The notes beneath the pieces are model-generated. The model worked only from the letters and a program-made list of their open reading frames with translations. It had not been told where the DNA came from and ran no database searches. The position numbers and the translations under genes are program-made. A DNA stretch of 64,000 nt from Acidimicrobiia bacterium (GTDB lineage: Bacteria > Actinomycetota > Acidimicrobiia > IMCC26256 > PALSA-610), in the NCBI GenBank assembly GCA_027494135.1, contig JAOSJK010000001.1:1584337-1648336 (forward strand), in the 5' to 3' direction. Of the stretch, positions 9,380 to 18,641 are shown one piece after another. Position 1 is the first letter of the stretch, and every line of letters begins with the position of its first letter.

Positions 9380-10559
9380 CTATGCGCGCCAGCCAGAGCC
9401 CGGGGCATCGATCTCGGCCTCCGTCGGCACCATCGACTCACTCGACCAGAGGCGGTTCAGTCCCTCCGGTCCCGACCTCTCGACAACTCCGCGGCAGAAG
9501 TCGACGCCCTGCTCGTAGTGCTCGCGCCCCAGCTCCAGGCCCAGGAGGCGGTCGACGAACACCTCGGCGCGGCCGCGTTCGACACGGTGGCGTCGGAGCG
9601 CCTCGTCGATCCTGGAGAGCGAGGGGACGAGCTCCTCGCCGGCGTGGTCCACGACGGTGTCGGTGTAGCCCTCGAGGAGCGCCGCGAAGCGCTGGAGATC
9701 GCGCAGGATCGGTTCCTGCCCAGGGGTCCTCATCGCGTCGAGGAGCGCCGACGGGTCCAGCGCCACACTTGCTGCGGTCCCCCACGATTCGGGATCGGAG
9801 ACATCCAAGGACGCGAGGTGCTCCTCGATGGGGCCGGGATCGAAACGGTACGCGGCCACGTACGCGCAGGAGAGGCGAAGGAGCCGGGAGCGCACCCAGG
9901 GCACCGACCGCTGTGCAGCATGCACGGCCTCGCGCAGTGCGAGGGCGAATCGGAGGTCGTCGATCGGCAGTGACCAAGCGGTCGCGAACGAGTCGATGTT
10001 CGAGAGCACGAAGGTGAGCGAAGGGTCTCCGCTGAGGGGGGAGGGCGAGGTCGTACTGGCCGAGTGCGTGCTGAGCGAGGAACCCGATCATGGTGCCGGC
10101 CTGCACACCCACGACCACCGGTCCGACAGCCGCCATCAGGCCGGCGAGAGGATCGGTGTCGGGGCCGGAGGGCGCCGAGCCGGCGAGGGCGGTCGCGAGG
10201 ACGTCGACGACGTCATGTAGCCCCTGGAGGGTCGTCGACGCCCACTCGCTGCGGGTCACCACACACACCGGCAGCGCGAACACCCCTGTGAGGCCCGTGG
10301 CCGCGGCAGCGTGGGTCTGCGCGGCGCGCACGAGGTTCTCGAGATCGGCCGCGGCCCCCTCGGCGGGGACGGGGTCTTCGGTCGGCTCGCCGGTGTCCGG
10401 GTCGACGGAGGAGGTCCAGGTCGCCACCTGCTCGGCGACCTCCCAGTTCACCGGGCCCTCCGACTCGAGCATCCGGAGAATCTCGGACATGTCGAACCCA
10501 CCTGCGGGGAACGGCCATCCGGGGCCGAACGGTCCGTCCATTTGAGGATCTTCGCTCAC
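9380..10559 (-). CDS. DUF2342 zincin-like protein with degenerate HExxH (frameshifted)
   Basis: About 393 residues in two frames. The N-terminal part is a Gly/Pro-rich head followed by NLVRAAQTHAAAATGL and GTMIGFLAQHALGQYDLALP. The C-terminal part resumes SNIDSFATAWSLPIDDLRFA. This order is that of the actinobacterial DUF2342 'zinc-dependent metalloprotease / F420-associated' family. One extra base in the run at 10036-10041 causes the break. In the family the helix after this point carries HExxH; here it reads REAVH, so the first His ligand is Arg and a zinc protease activity is doubtful. GTG start at 10559 with TAGACT six bases upstream and no ribosome site. Confidence 0.8.
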
Positions 10560-10565
10560 CGATCC

Positions 10566-10571
10566 AGTCTA
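10566..10571 (-). promoter_or_regulatory. Putative leaderless promoter of the DUF2342 gene (-10 TAGACT)
   Basis: TAGACT on the minus strand, six bases before the GTG start at 10559. The short divergent gap (18 bases to the epimerase ATG at 10578) leaves no room for ordinary leaders on either gene. Confidence 0.45.
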
Positions 10572-10577
10572 TGGACC

Positions 10578-11725
10578 ATGAGCGGAACCACCATCGCGGT
10601 CACAGGGGCCTCCGGGCTGCTCGGACAGCGACTCCTGCCCCTGCTCGAAGCGATGCCCCAGGTGGAGCGGATCGTCGGATTTGACGTGCGGGAGCCGACA
10701 CGTCGGACGCGCAAGCTGGAGTTCCACTGCGCCGACATCGCGGGGGCGGAGATCGAGCACCTGATCGGGGGGCCGACGTGGTCGTGCACCTCGCTGCCGT
10801 CACGGGATGCATCCCCGACGAGGCGCTGATGGAGCGCGTCAACGTAGGTGGCACGCGTCGGGTCCTCGACGCTGCTTCGACGATAGGGGCGCGCAAGATC
10901 ATCCGCGCATCGAGCGCGACGGTCTACGGCGCATGGCCGAACAACGCGGTGCCGCTGAGTGAGAACGCTCCCTTGAGACCCAACCCAGGTTTCGCTCCCG
11001 CGATCCACGATGCAGAGAACGAGCGCCTGCTCGGGGAGTGGCACGCGGCCCATCCCTCGACCGTCGTCACGACGCTGCGTGTCGCGCCGGTCCTCGGTCC
11101 GGGTGCGCACACGCTCTTCGCCGCCGCGGCGACAGGCAGACCGCCGGTGGTAGTACGCGGCGCGACTCCACCGGTACAGGTCGTGCACGTAGACGACGCC
11201 GCGAGCGCACTCGCACTCGCGGTCGCGAGTGATCTGCCCGGCGCATACAACGTCGCTGCGGACTCGTGGCTGGCCCACGACGACGCCGCAGGTCTGGTGC
11301 CGCGCCGTTTGATGCCCCCGCTCCCCTACGAAGCCGCCGAGCGCCTCCTCGCAGGGCTGTGGGCGGGCGGACTCGGCGACGCTCCGCCCTCTGTGCTGCC
11401 GTACCTGGTTCACCCCTGGGTGATCGCCAACGACCGCCTGCGGGCCGTGGGCTGGGTGCCGCGGCACACGAACGAGGAGGCGATCCTCCTCGGGACGGGA
11501 GCCGGCGAGGGCCACGGCGCCATTCCCTGGGTGGTAGCGGTCGGCGCAGCGCTCATCGGTGCCGGGGGGCGACCTGGTGGGCGACCCGCCGCCGCGGGCG
11601 TACTCGCTGATCCTTCGGCAACCGGTCCTGGTCCGGGACCGAGGCGGAGGTGTCGCATGCCCGGCCCGGCCCGGCTCGGGCTCAGGCGAGGTTCCGGGAG
11701 CGCCAGACGTCCCAGTCGGAGGTGA
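10578..11725 (+). CDS. NAD(P)-dependent epimerase/dehydratase (SDR), frameshifted
   Basis: Extended short-chain dehydrogenase. The nucleotide-binding motif TGASGLLGQRLLP is at residues 8-20. After a missing G in the run 10767-10772 the frame resumes with DVVVHLAAVTG, then ASSATVYGAWPNN, a serine-containing catalytic region. The usual YxxxK is not obvious: the expected place reads AIHDAENERLLGEW, so the catalytic Tyr and Lys may be replaced by His and Asn/Glu. Substrate unknown; the general family acts on nucleotide sugars. The C-terminus overlaps the convergent gene by 44 bases and is low-complexity, so the true end may be earlier (about 11,570-11,660) behind another indel. Confidence 0.75.
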
Positions 11726-12737
11726 AGTAGCGCAGCCGCACCTTCTTGTACTCCTTCACCGACCACAGCAGTGTGTACTCGGAGACGCCGGTCTCCCGGC
11801 TAATGGCGGCGATCGTCTCCTCGCAGTCCTGGGCGGTGCGGCCGTGAACCATCGTGAAGACGCTGTAGGGCCAGTCGGGGTAGGTGGGCCTCCGGTAGCA
11901 GTGGCTCACCGCCGCGTAAGCAGCCATCCGCTGTCCGAGCTCCTCGATGCTGTCTTCGGGGATCACCCAGACGCCCATGGCGTTCGCCTTGAAGCCGGCG
12001 CTGCGGTGGTTCATCACCGCGGCGAAGCGACGCATGAGCTTGCGGTCCTCGAAGGTGCGCAGCACGTCGAGAACGTCGGCCCCGGTCAATCCGACGGGCT
12101 CGCCCACGGCAGCGAATGGCTCCTCGACCAGCGGGAGATCCTGCTGCGTGACCGAGATCACGGCCATCTCGCGGTCGGACAGCACGGGCGGGCCGTCGTT
12201 CTTCCGCTCGGGTCGCTGCTCGGGTCGGATCTCGGTCTTCGCGGCGGCTGTCGTCTTGCCGGTCATGTCCAGCTTCACGCCGATCTTGAAGAGCTTCAGC
12301 GTCGGGAGCACGCGCGTCGTCAGCGAGCCGGACGCATTGTGGAGCACGTCGACGTGCTCGGCGAGCGAGTCGCCGGGCGGGACGGCGAGCGTGTACCAGA
12401 GGTTGAAGTCGTGGTTGCGCTTGTAGTTGTGGCTGACACCGGGGTGCTCGCTGATCACCGCGGCCGCCTCGTCGACGCGATCCGGTTGGATCGTCGCAGC
12501 GACCAGCGACGAGGCGTACCCGAGGGTGCGGGTGTCGTAGATCGCCGAGAGCTGCCTCAGCACACCCAGCTCCTTCGCCTTGCGGAGGCGGTCGCGCACC
12601 GCGGGCTCGGTGGCTCCGGTCCGCTCGCCGAGTGCCGCGAACGGCCGCTCCTCCAGGGGGAAGTCCCACTGGACCGCGTTCAGGATCTCGCGGTCCAGGT
12701 CGTCGAGCTCCTGCGTGGGTTCCTGCTTCGCCGTCAT
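11682..12737 (-). CDS. AhbA-AhbB-like siroheme decarboxylase in one chain
   Basis: A 351-residue protein made of two Lrp/AsnC-type halves. The first half (about 12-150) has a winged-helix segment, then SHNYKRNHDFNLWYTLAV. The second (about 185-351) repeats the plan and has SHCYRRPTYPDWPYSVFTMV. These phrases are characteristic of AhbA and AhbB (NirD/L/G/H), which decarboxylate siroheme to didecarboxysiroheme on the alternative haem and haem d1 pathways; ordinary Lrp regulators lack them. The two subunits are usually separate genes, although NirDL fusions are known. A linker rich in Lys/Glu/Pro (about 158-180) joins them. No other haem gene lies nearby. It could still be annotated as a regulator by domain search; the motifs favour the enzyme. 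Confidence 0.78.
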   Translation of the reverse strand: MTAKQEPTQELDDLDREILNAVQWDFPLEERPFAALGERTGATEPAVRDRLRKAKELGVLRQLSAIYDTRTLGYASSLVAATIQPDRVDEAAAVISEHPGVSHNYKRNHDFNLWYTLAVPPGDSLAEHVDVLHNASGSLTTRVLPTLKLFKIGVKLDMTGKTTAAAKTEIRPEQRPERKNDGPPVLSDREMAVISVTQQDLPLVEEPFAAVGEPVGLTGADVLDVLRTFEDRKLMRRFAAVMNHRSAGFKANAMGVWVIPEDSIEELGQRMAAYAAVSHCYRRPTYPDWPYSVFTMVHGRTAQDCEETIAAISRETGVSEYTLLWSVKEYKKVRLRYFTSDWDVWRSRNLA

Positions 12738-12850
12738 CTCGGTCTCCTCGCGGCCCGTCCGGGCGCCGGCCCATGGTCGCGCGGAGCGGGGGTGCCCCCG
12801 GAGTCGGCTCCGGGCGGAGTCCGGCGGGGGACTCCGACCAGGGGGGTACC

Positions 12851-12856
12851 TAGAAT
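12851..12856 (+). promoter_or_regulatory. Putative leaderless promoter of moaE (-10 TAGAAT)
   Basis: TAGAAT lies six bases before the moaE ATG at 12863. GGAG sits between them but too close to serve as a normal ribosome site, so a leaderless transcript is likely. Confidence 0.5.
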
Positions 12857-12862
12857 GGAGCG

Positions 12863-13345
12863 ATGCCGTTGATCCCGCCCTCAGGGGACGTCCGCGACTG
12901 GACGGCGCTGACGGCCGAACCGCTCCCTGCAGAGGCGCTCACCCGGTGGGCTACGACGCCGGCGTGCGGCGCGGTGGTCTCGTTCCTGGGCGTTGTGCGC
13001 GACCATGCGGAGGGTCGCCGAGGGGTCCGCTCGATGAGCTACGAGGCCTACGAAGAGGAGGCCCAGCGGACTCTCGGAGAGGTCGTCGCCGAGGCCCGCC
13101 GCCGCTGGCCCGACATCGAGCGCGCCGCTCTCGTGCACCGAATCGGCGACATGGTGCTCTCGGAGGCGTCCGTGGTGGTCGTCGTCTCGTCGCCGCACCG
13201 CGTCACCGCCTTCGAGGCCGCCCGGTTCTGCATCGACACCCTCAAGGAGGCCGTGCCGATCTGGAAGCGGGAACACTGGGAAGACGGCTCGGGATGGGCC
13301 GTCGACGACCACCCGATCCGGCGTGTCACGTCGACGGAAGCCTGA
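12863..13345 (+). CDS. moaE: Molybdopterin synthase catalytic subunit
   Basis: 160 residues. MoaE converts precursor Z (cPMP) to molybdopterin together with thiocarboxylated MoaD. Typical features are present: GAVVSFLGVVRDHAEGR near the N-terminus, MSYEAYEEEA in the middle, HRIGDMVLSEASVVVVVSS, and the catalytic-Lys segment TLKEAVPIWKREHW. No moaD or other cofactor gene is nearby in the window. It is followed, after 9 bases, by a small membrane protein gene on the same strand. Confidence 0.92.
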   Translation: MPLIPPSGDVRDWTALTAEPLPAEALTRWATTPACGAVVSFLGVVRDHAEGRRGVRSMSYEAYEEEAQRTLGEVVAEARRRWPDIERAALVHRIGDMVLSEASVVVVVSSPHRVTAFEAARFCIDTLKEAVPIWKREHWEDGSGWAVDDHPIRRVTSTEA

Positions 13346-13354
13346 GGCGGGGCG

Positions 13355-13712
<358 letters not shown>

Positions 13713-13720
<8 letters not shown>

Positions 13721-14729
13721 GGACCTGGCGATAGACCTCGGCACCGCCAACACCCTCGTCTACGCGCGCGGTCAGGGGATCATCCTCAACGAGCCGACGG
13801 TGATTGCCCTGAACAGCCGTTCGCAGGCCGTCCTCGCGATGGGGCACGAGGCGTGGCAGATGATCGGCCGCACGCCCGGGTACATCGTCGCCGTGCGGCC
13901 GCTCCGCGGGGGCGCGATCACCGATTTCGAGATCACGCAGCGCATGATCCGGCTCCTCTTCCAGCGCGCCGGGGTCAGCCGCCTCTACCGGTCCCGTGTT
14001 CTGATCTGCGTACCTTCGGCGATCACCCATGTGGAGCAGCGCGCAGTGCTGGAGGCGGCGCGGCGCGCCGGCGCGGCACAGACGTACCTCATCGAGCAGC
14101 CGATGGCCGCTGCGATCGGCGCCGCGCTGCCGATACACGAGCCGATCGGGAACATGGTCGTAGACGTCGGAGGTGGCACGACCGAGGTGGCGGTCATCTC
14201 CCTGGGCGGGGTGGTTGCGCTGGAAGCGGTCCGTGTCGGATCCTTCGACATCGACGCCGCGATCCAGGCATACGTGCGGCGCGAGTACGGGATCGCCGTC
14301 GGCGAGCGCACCGCCGAGGAGATAAAGCTCGCGATCGGATCCGCCTATCCGGTCGAGGAGGAGTGGAAGGCCGAGGTGCGGGGTCGCGACCTCATGTCCG
14401 GGCTCCCCAAGGTCGTCATCCTCGAACCCGCCGAGGTGCGTGGCGCGATCGAGGAGCAGGTGCGCGCAATCTGCGACGCGGTGATCTCGTGCCTCGGTCG
14501 TACACCACCGGAGCTCGCACAGGATCTCATCCTCAACGGTGTTCACCTGGTGGGTGGCGGCGGCATGCTCCTCGGGCTCGACGAGCGCATCTCCCAGGAG
14601 ACCGACCTCCCGGTTCACCTCGTCGACGCACCACTCGAGTGCGTCGTCCTCGGCGCGGGTCGTTGCCTGGAGAGCTTCGACAGCCTCAAGGAGATGTTCA
14701 TGGCCCGCTCCGATCATCGGGAGCGGTAG
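13713..14729 (+). CDS. mreB: Rod-shape-determining actin homolog MreB
   Basis: About 338 residues. The N-terminal phosphate-1 motif is ARDLAIDLGTANTLVYARG, phosphate-2 is VDVGGGTTEVAVIS, and the adenosine motif is LVGGGGMLLGLD, all standard for MreB/Mbl. It polymerises under the membrane and guides cell-wall synthesis. There is no ATG, GTG or TTG before the phosphate-1 motif; the best start is a CTG at 13713 (reading LARDLAIDLG), with AGGAG upstream. The next standard start (GTG 13800) would remove the first nucleotide-binding strand, so it is rejected. The gene overlaps the upstream small membrane gene. mreC and mreD do not follow; the next gene is on the other strand. Confidence 0.9.
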
Positions 14730-14735
14730 CCGCTC

Positions 14736-15385
14736 TCAGGCGCCGAGGTCCTCCGCTGCCTGGCGCACCTGCCAGTCGGGGTCGTCGAGGGCATGGAGTA
14801 TCGCCGCCTCGACCTCCGGACCGGAGAAGGGCGCCAGAGCGAGTACGGCCCTCCTGCGTATCGCCGGCCGGTCGCGGCAGGCGACGAGCACGGCCGGCAG
14901 GCCTGCAGGATCGCCGATTGCGCCGAGGGCGGCCACCGCGCTCGCGGACGAGCGGCTCACGGTGATCGCGCACGACGGCACTGAGCGCGTCGACGATTCG
15001 GGGCGAGGCGTGTGGGGCCTCTCCGAGCGCCCATGCCGCAGCCTCGGCAACCAGGTGGTCGGGGTCCCGCAACAGTGCGAGTAGGAGGGTTGGCGTCGCC
15101 GAACGTCCCAGTGCCGGAGCGACCTCGGCGGCGCGCCGGCGTACCGATGAGTCGGGGTCGGCCGCCGCGCTCCGCCACGCCACGGCCGCAGCGCGGCGCG
15201 GTGCCGCGCGCCAGCGCTCCGAGCGACGCCGCACGCACGCGAGGATCCGGGTCGGTGGTGGACGCAGCCGTCAGCCCCTCGATCTCCGCAGAGTCGAGAC
15301 GCCCCTTGTTCCCGGCGGCGGCGGCCTCGGCGGCACGCTGCATCGCGCCGGCCGCGTCGTCTTCGCTCCGGGCAGCGGGCTCCAT
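14736..15385 (-). CDS. HEAT-repeat protein (two frameshifts)
   Basis: About 216 residues reconstructed from three frames. It starts MEPAARSEDDAAGAMQRA and then has successive helical repeats of the type DPDPRVRAASLGAL, DPDSSVRRRAAEVAP, DPDHLVAEAAAWALGE, GDPAGLPAVL and DDPDWQVRQAAEDLG, each the HEAT pattern of paired helices with Asp-Pro at the turn. Breaks fall near 15,215 and near 14,940. It ends six bases from the mreB stop (convergent). Such proteins are protein-protein scaffolds; the partner is unknown. Confidence 0.72.
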
Positions 15386-15533
15386 CGCCGGGATGCTTGC
15401 ACACAGGCGAGGGGCGCGTGCCGGGCGCGTGCCGGGCGCGTGGCAGGCTGTCCGGCGATGAACGGTCACACACGCAGGCGGACGGCGGGAAGAGGCCCCG
15501 CGACGCCTGCTCCGGCGATCGAGGGCTGAGAGG

Positions 15534-16649
15534 GTGGAGGACTCTGCCGGCGGGGTGCCGCCCCCGTCGATGGATCATTCGGGGCAGGCCCTGCGCGCCG
15601 GGCGCCGGCGGGCGAGGTGGCCGTGGTACGCGGGCGGAATCGTGTTCGCGGTTGTCGTGGTGGTGACTGCGGGATGGTTCATCCGCCTTCCGTACTACAC
15701 GATCGCGCCCGGTTCCTCGCTCAACGTGAACGAACGGATCGAGGTGACGGGCGCGCGGAGCTACCCGCCCGAGGGCGAGGTGCGACTCCTGTTCGTGCGG
15801 CAGCGGGCCAGGGTTAACGTGTGGAGGTGGCTCGTTGCCTCCTTCGACCACGACATCGATCTCTTCAAGGAGCGCGAGTTCACCGGCGGACAGCCGCCGG
15901 CGCAGGTGCGCGATGAGGCGCGCGCCGACATGGCGGTCGCGCAGTTCGCGGCGCGCGCGGTCGCGCTGCACGCTGTCGGCTACGACCTGGCGGAGGAAGG
16001 CGAGGGCGTACGGGTGCTCTACGTGTTCGACGGCCTCCCCGCGGCCGGCGTGTTGGAGGAAGACGACCTCATAGTCGCGGTCGACGGCGAGGCGGTGAGA
16101 ACGACTGCCGAGCTCGGAGCCGCGATCGGTCACCACGCCCCGGGGGAGACGGTGAGAGTCACCTACGTGCGCGACGGCGAGCGGATGCGCTCCGAGTTGA
16201 CCACCACCGCCGCATTCGACGACGGCCGCCCCGTGATAGGAGTGCAGGCGGTTCCCCCCTACGACTTCCCCGTGGAGATCGGGATCGACACCGATCGGAT
16301 CGGCGGGCCATCGGCCGGGCTCGCGATGACACTGGCGATCATCGACGAGCTGACGCCGGGCGAGCTGACTGGCGGCCGGGTCGTGGCGGTGACGGGGACG
16401 ATCGACCTCGACGGGAACGTGGGGCCGATCGGAGGATCGCTCAGAAGGCCGGCTCGGCGCGCCGCCGACGCGGAGATCTTCCTGGTCCCGGCGTGTCACG
16501 AGGGCGCGTACTACGCGGAGTGCGAAGCGGATCTCGACCAGGCGAGGACTCGTGCGGGCGGTATGGACGTGGAGGAGGTCGCGTCGATCGACGACGCGCT
16601 GCAGGCACTCGAGGCGGCCGGGGGCGCTCCGCTGACGCAGGTCGGGTGA
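15534..16649 (+). CDS. Membrane-anchored PDZ / Lon-like (S16) protease
   Basis: 371 residues from GTG 15534. One membrane helix (about 32-52) precedes FIRLPYYTIAPGSSL, a family phrase. A PDZ domain (about 150-235, with LPAAGVLEEDDLIVAVDG) is followed by a Lon-type protease domain with the catalytic Ser in GGPSAGLAMTLAI. The catalytic Lys is missing in the literal reading (IGGSLRRPARRAADAEIF). If one base is missing near 16,436 and one G is extra near 16,452, the segment becomes GGxIAQKAARRAADAE, which restores the Lys and family consensus. I therefore read it as an active YlbL-like protease that cleaves envelope proteins. Divergent from the HEAT gene. Confidence 0.85.
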   Translation: MEDSAGGVPPPSMDHSGQALRAGRRRARWPWYAGGIVFAVVVVVTAGWFIRLPYYTIAPGSSLNVNERIEVTGARSYPPEGEVRLLFVRQRARVNVWRWLVASFDHDIDLFKEREFTGGQPPAQVRDEARADMAVAQFAARAVALHAVGYDLAEEGEGVRVLYVFDGLPAAGVLEEDDLIVAVDGEAVRTTAELGAAIGHHAPGETVRVTYVRDGERMRSELTTTAAFDDGRPVIGVQAVPPYDFPVEIGIDTDRIGGPSAGLAMTLAIIDELTPGELTGGRVVAVTGTIDLDGNVGPIGGSLRRPARRAADAEIFLVPACHEGAYYAECEADLDQARTRAGGMDVEEVASIDDALQALEAAGGAPLTQVG

Positions 16650-16777
16650 TCGCGGACACGACGGTCCGCGATCGACGGGGGCGCGATTCTCTACCATGGT
16701 CGCGGGCGCGGCGCGAGCCGCCGGGGTGGTAGGTCCCACCAAGCGCGCAGAGTCGCCCGAACAGAGGGGTTCCGCAG

Positions 16778-18614
16778 ATGACCGAACCGGAGCGGCGCCA
16801 GCTCACGATCTCGAGTGCTCCGCGCCTGAGCCCCGAGGAGATCGCGGCGAAGACGTTCTCGTCGAGCTTCCGTGGCATCGCCGAGAGCGAGGTGCGCGCG
16901 TTCCTCCGACGGGTCGGTGACGAGCTGGCAAGTGGCGCGATAAAGAGCGGGGAGCTCGGCGCCGCCGTCGACGCTCTGGAAGCGCAGCTCCGCAGCCCGC
17001 AGCCCCTGGACGAGCAGCGAATGCTCGACGTGCTGGGTGAGGAGACCACCCGGCTCCTCCGGTCGGCGCGGGAAGCTGCGCAAGACATCCGCAGTCGGGC
17101 CGAGGAGCGTTCCGCTGCGATCTTGAGCGAGGCGCAGGAAGAGGCGCGCAGGATGCGCGAGGAGGCCGAGGAGATCCTCGGGGTCCGCACACGCGAGGCC
17201 GATGTGGTGAGGGAGGACCTGCTGCGCGCCGCCGACGAGGAGGCTGCCGGCGTGCGTGCCGACGTCGAGCGTCTCGCTGAGGAGCAGCGCCTACGGGTCG
17301 TGAGCGAGTCGGATGCAGCGATAGAGGCATCCCGGACGCAGGGACGCGAGATGCTCGAGGAGGCGAAGTCGCTTCGTGAGCGCATTCTCGCCGACCTGGG
17401 GCGCCGGAGGTCGCTGTTGCAGGGGCAGATCGAGGAGCTCCGTACCGGCCGCGATCAGCTCCTCGACGCCTACAGGGTCGTGAAGCGAACCTTCCTCGAG
17501 GCGACGGAAGCGCTCGTGCAGGTCGAGGCGCGCGTCGCGGCCGAACGGGCGCCGCGTGTACCGGTCGGTCCCGACGAGGCGGCGACGGTCGGGACGGCCG
17601 AGGAGCCGGAGGGCCCGAACGGCGGCTCCGCAGCGGCAGCGGCCGCCGGTGGGCCGATCGAGGGCCCAGGTGCCGAGACGGTGTCGGAGGAGGCCGATGA
17701 GCAGCGGCGCGGCCGGGCGATGGCCCATGTCGACTCGCTCTTCGCGCGGCTGCGCGAGGAACGGGCCACAGGCGATGACGCCGAAGGCGAGAGCGATGGC
17801 GCCGAGCCGGCCCCTCCGGAGTCCGAGCAGGAGGCCGGTCCGACTGATGCGGCCGAACAGGCGGGGGAGGAGCCCGTCGTGCAGGCCGGCGACTCTCCGG
17901 AGATCGCCGCACCGGACGGCGGTGAGGGGTCGCGGCGCGTAACCGATCGCGACGCGGTGCTCGCACCGATGGTCGGGCCCCTCGTGAAGGTGGCCAAGCG
18001 AGCCGCTCAGGACGAGCAGAACGAGATCCTCGACGCCGTGCGCCGCCAAAAGGGGCGTGGAACCTCCGAGACAGTGCTGTCCGGCGCCGGCGAGTGGGTC
18101 GCGGCGTGGTCGGACTCGATCGGTCCGGGGCTCTCGGCGGCCTACGCGGCAGGATCAGCGGCCGTCTCGGGCGAGCAGACCGATAGTGAGCCGGATGCGG
18201 AGACCCTTGCCGGTCTCGTCGAGACGGTCATCTCGCCACTGAGGGAGCGCCTCTCGGACGCGATCGCCGATCTGGCCGAGGGTGGCCCGGACGCGGAGAG
18301 CCTGGTAACGGAACGGATCGGCGCTCGGTACCGGGAGTGGAAGACCCAGGATCTCGAGACCCTCCTGCTGGACGCCCTCTCGGGTGCCTACGCACGGGGC
18401 GCCTACTGCGCGGCCCCCGAGGGAGCACTCCTCGACTGGGTGCCGTCGGCGCAGGGGGCGCTGCCCGGACTGCGACGACAATGCCCTGGAACCGACGGCG
18501 AAGGGCGCCGAGTTCCCGACCGGGCAGCTTCATCCGCCTGCCCACCCGGGGTGCCGGTGCGTTGCCCTCCCGGCGGCGGGGAGCGCTGCAGCAGAGGCGG
18601 CCCCTCCGGCCTGA
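16778..18614 (+). CDS. DivIVA-domain coiled-coil protein with phage minor-head-like Cys/His C-terminus
   Basis: About 611 residues. Residues 1-60 are DivIVA-like (LSPEEIAAKTFSSSFRGIAESEVRAFL). Residues ~60-260 are a long coiled coil. An acidic disordered stretch to about 390 follows, then a helical domain with AAQDEQNEILDAVRRQKG and AYARGAYCAAPEGALLDW. A missing G in the run 18454-18458 shifts the frame; restored, the end reads CPDCDDNALEPTAKG..FPTGQ..PPAHPGCRCVALP. The CxxC plus HPGCRC pattern is that of Mu gpF / SPP1 gp7 minor head proteins. The DivIVA part implies a polar or septal wall protein. The fusion may be a domestication of a phage module; that is inference. Confidence 0.8.
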
Positions 18615-18628
18615 GCGCGGAGGCCGCG

Positions 18629-18634
18629 TACACT
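18629..18634 (+). promoter_or_regulatory. Putative leaderless promoter of the UPF0182 gene (-10 TACACT)
   Basis: TACACT ends seven bases before the ATG at 18642. No ribosome site precedes the ATG. Spacing matches the other leaderless candidates in this half. Confidence 0.45.
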
Positions 18635-18641
18635 GGCTCGC

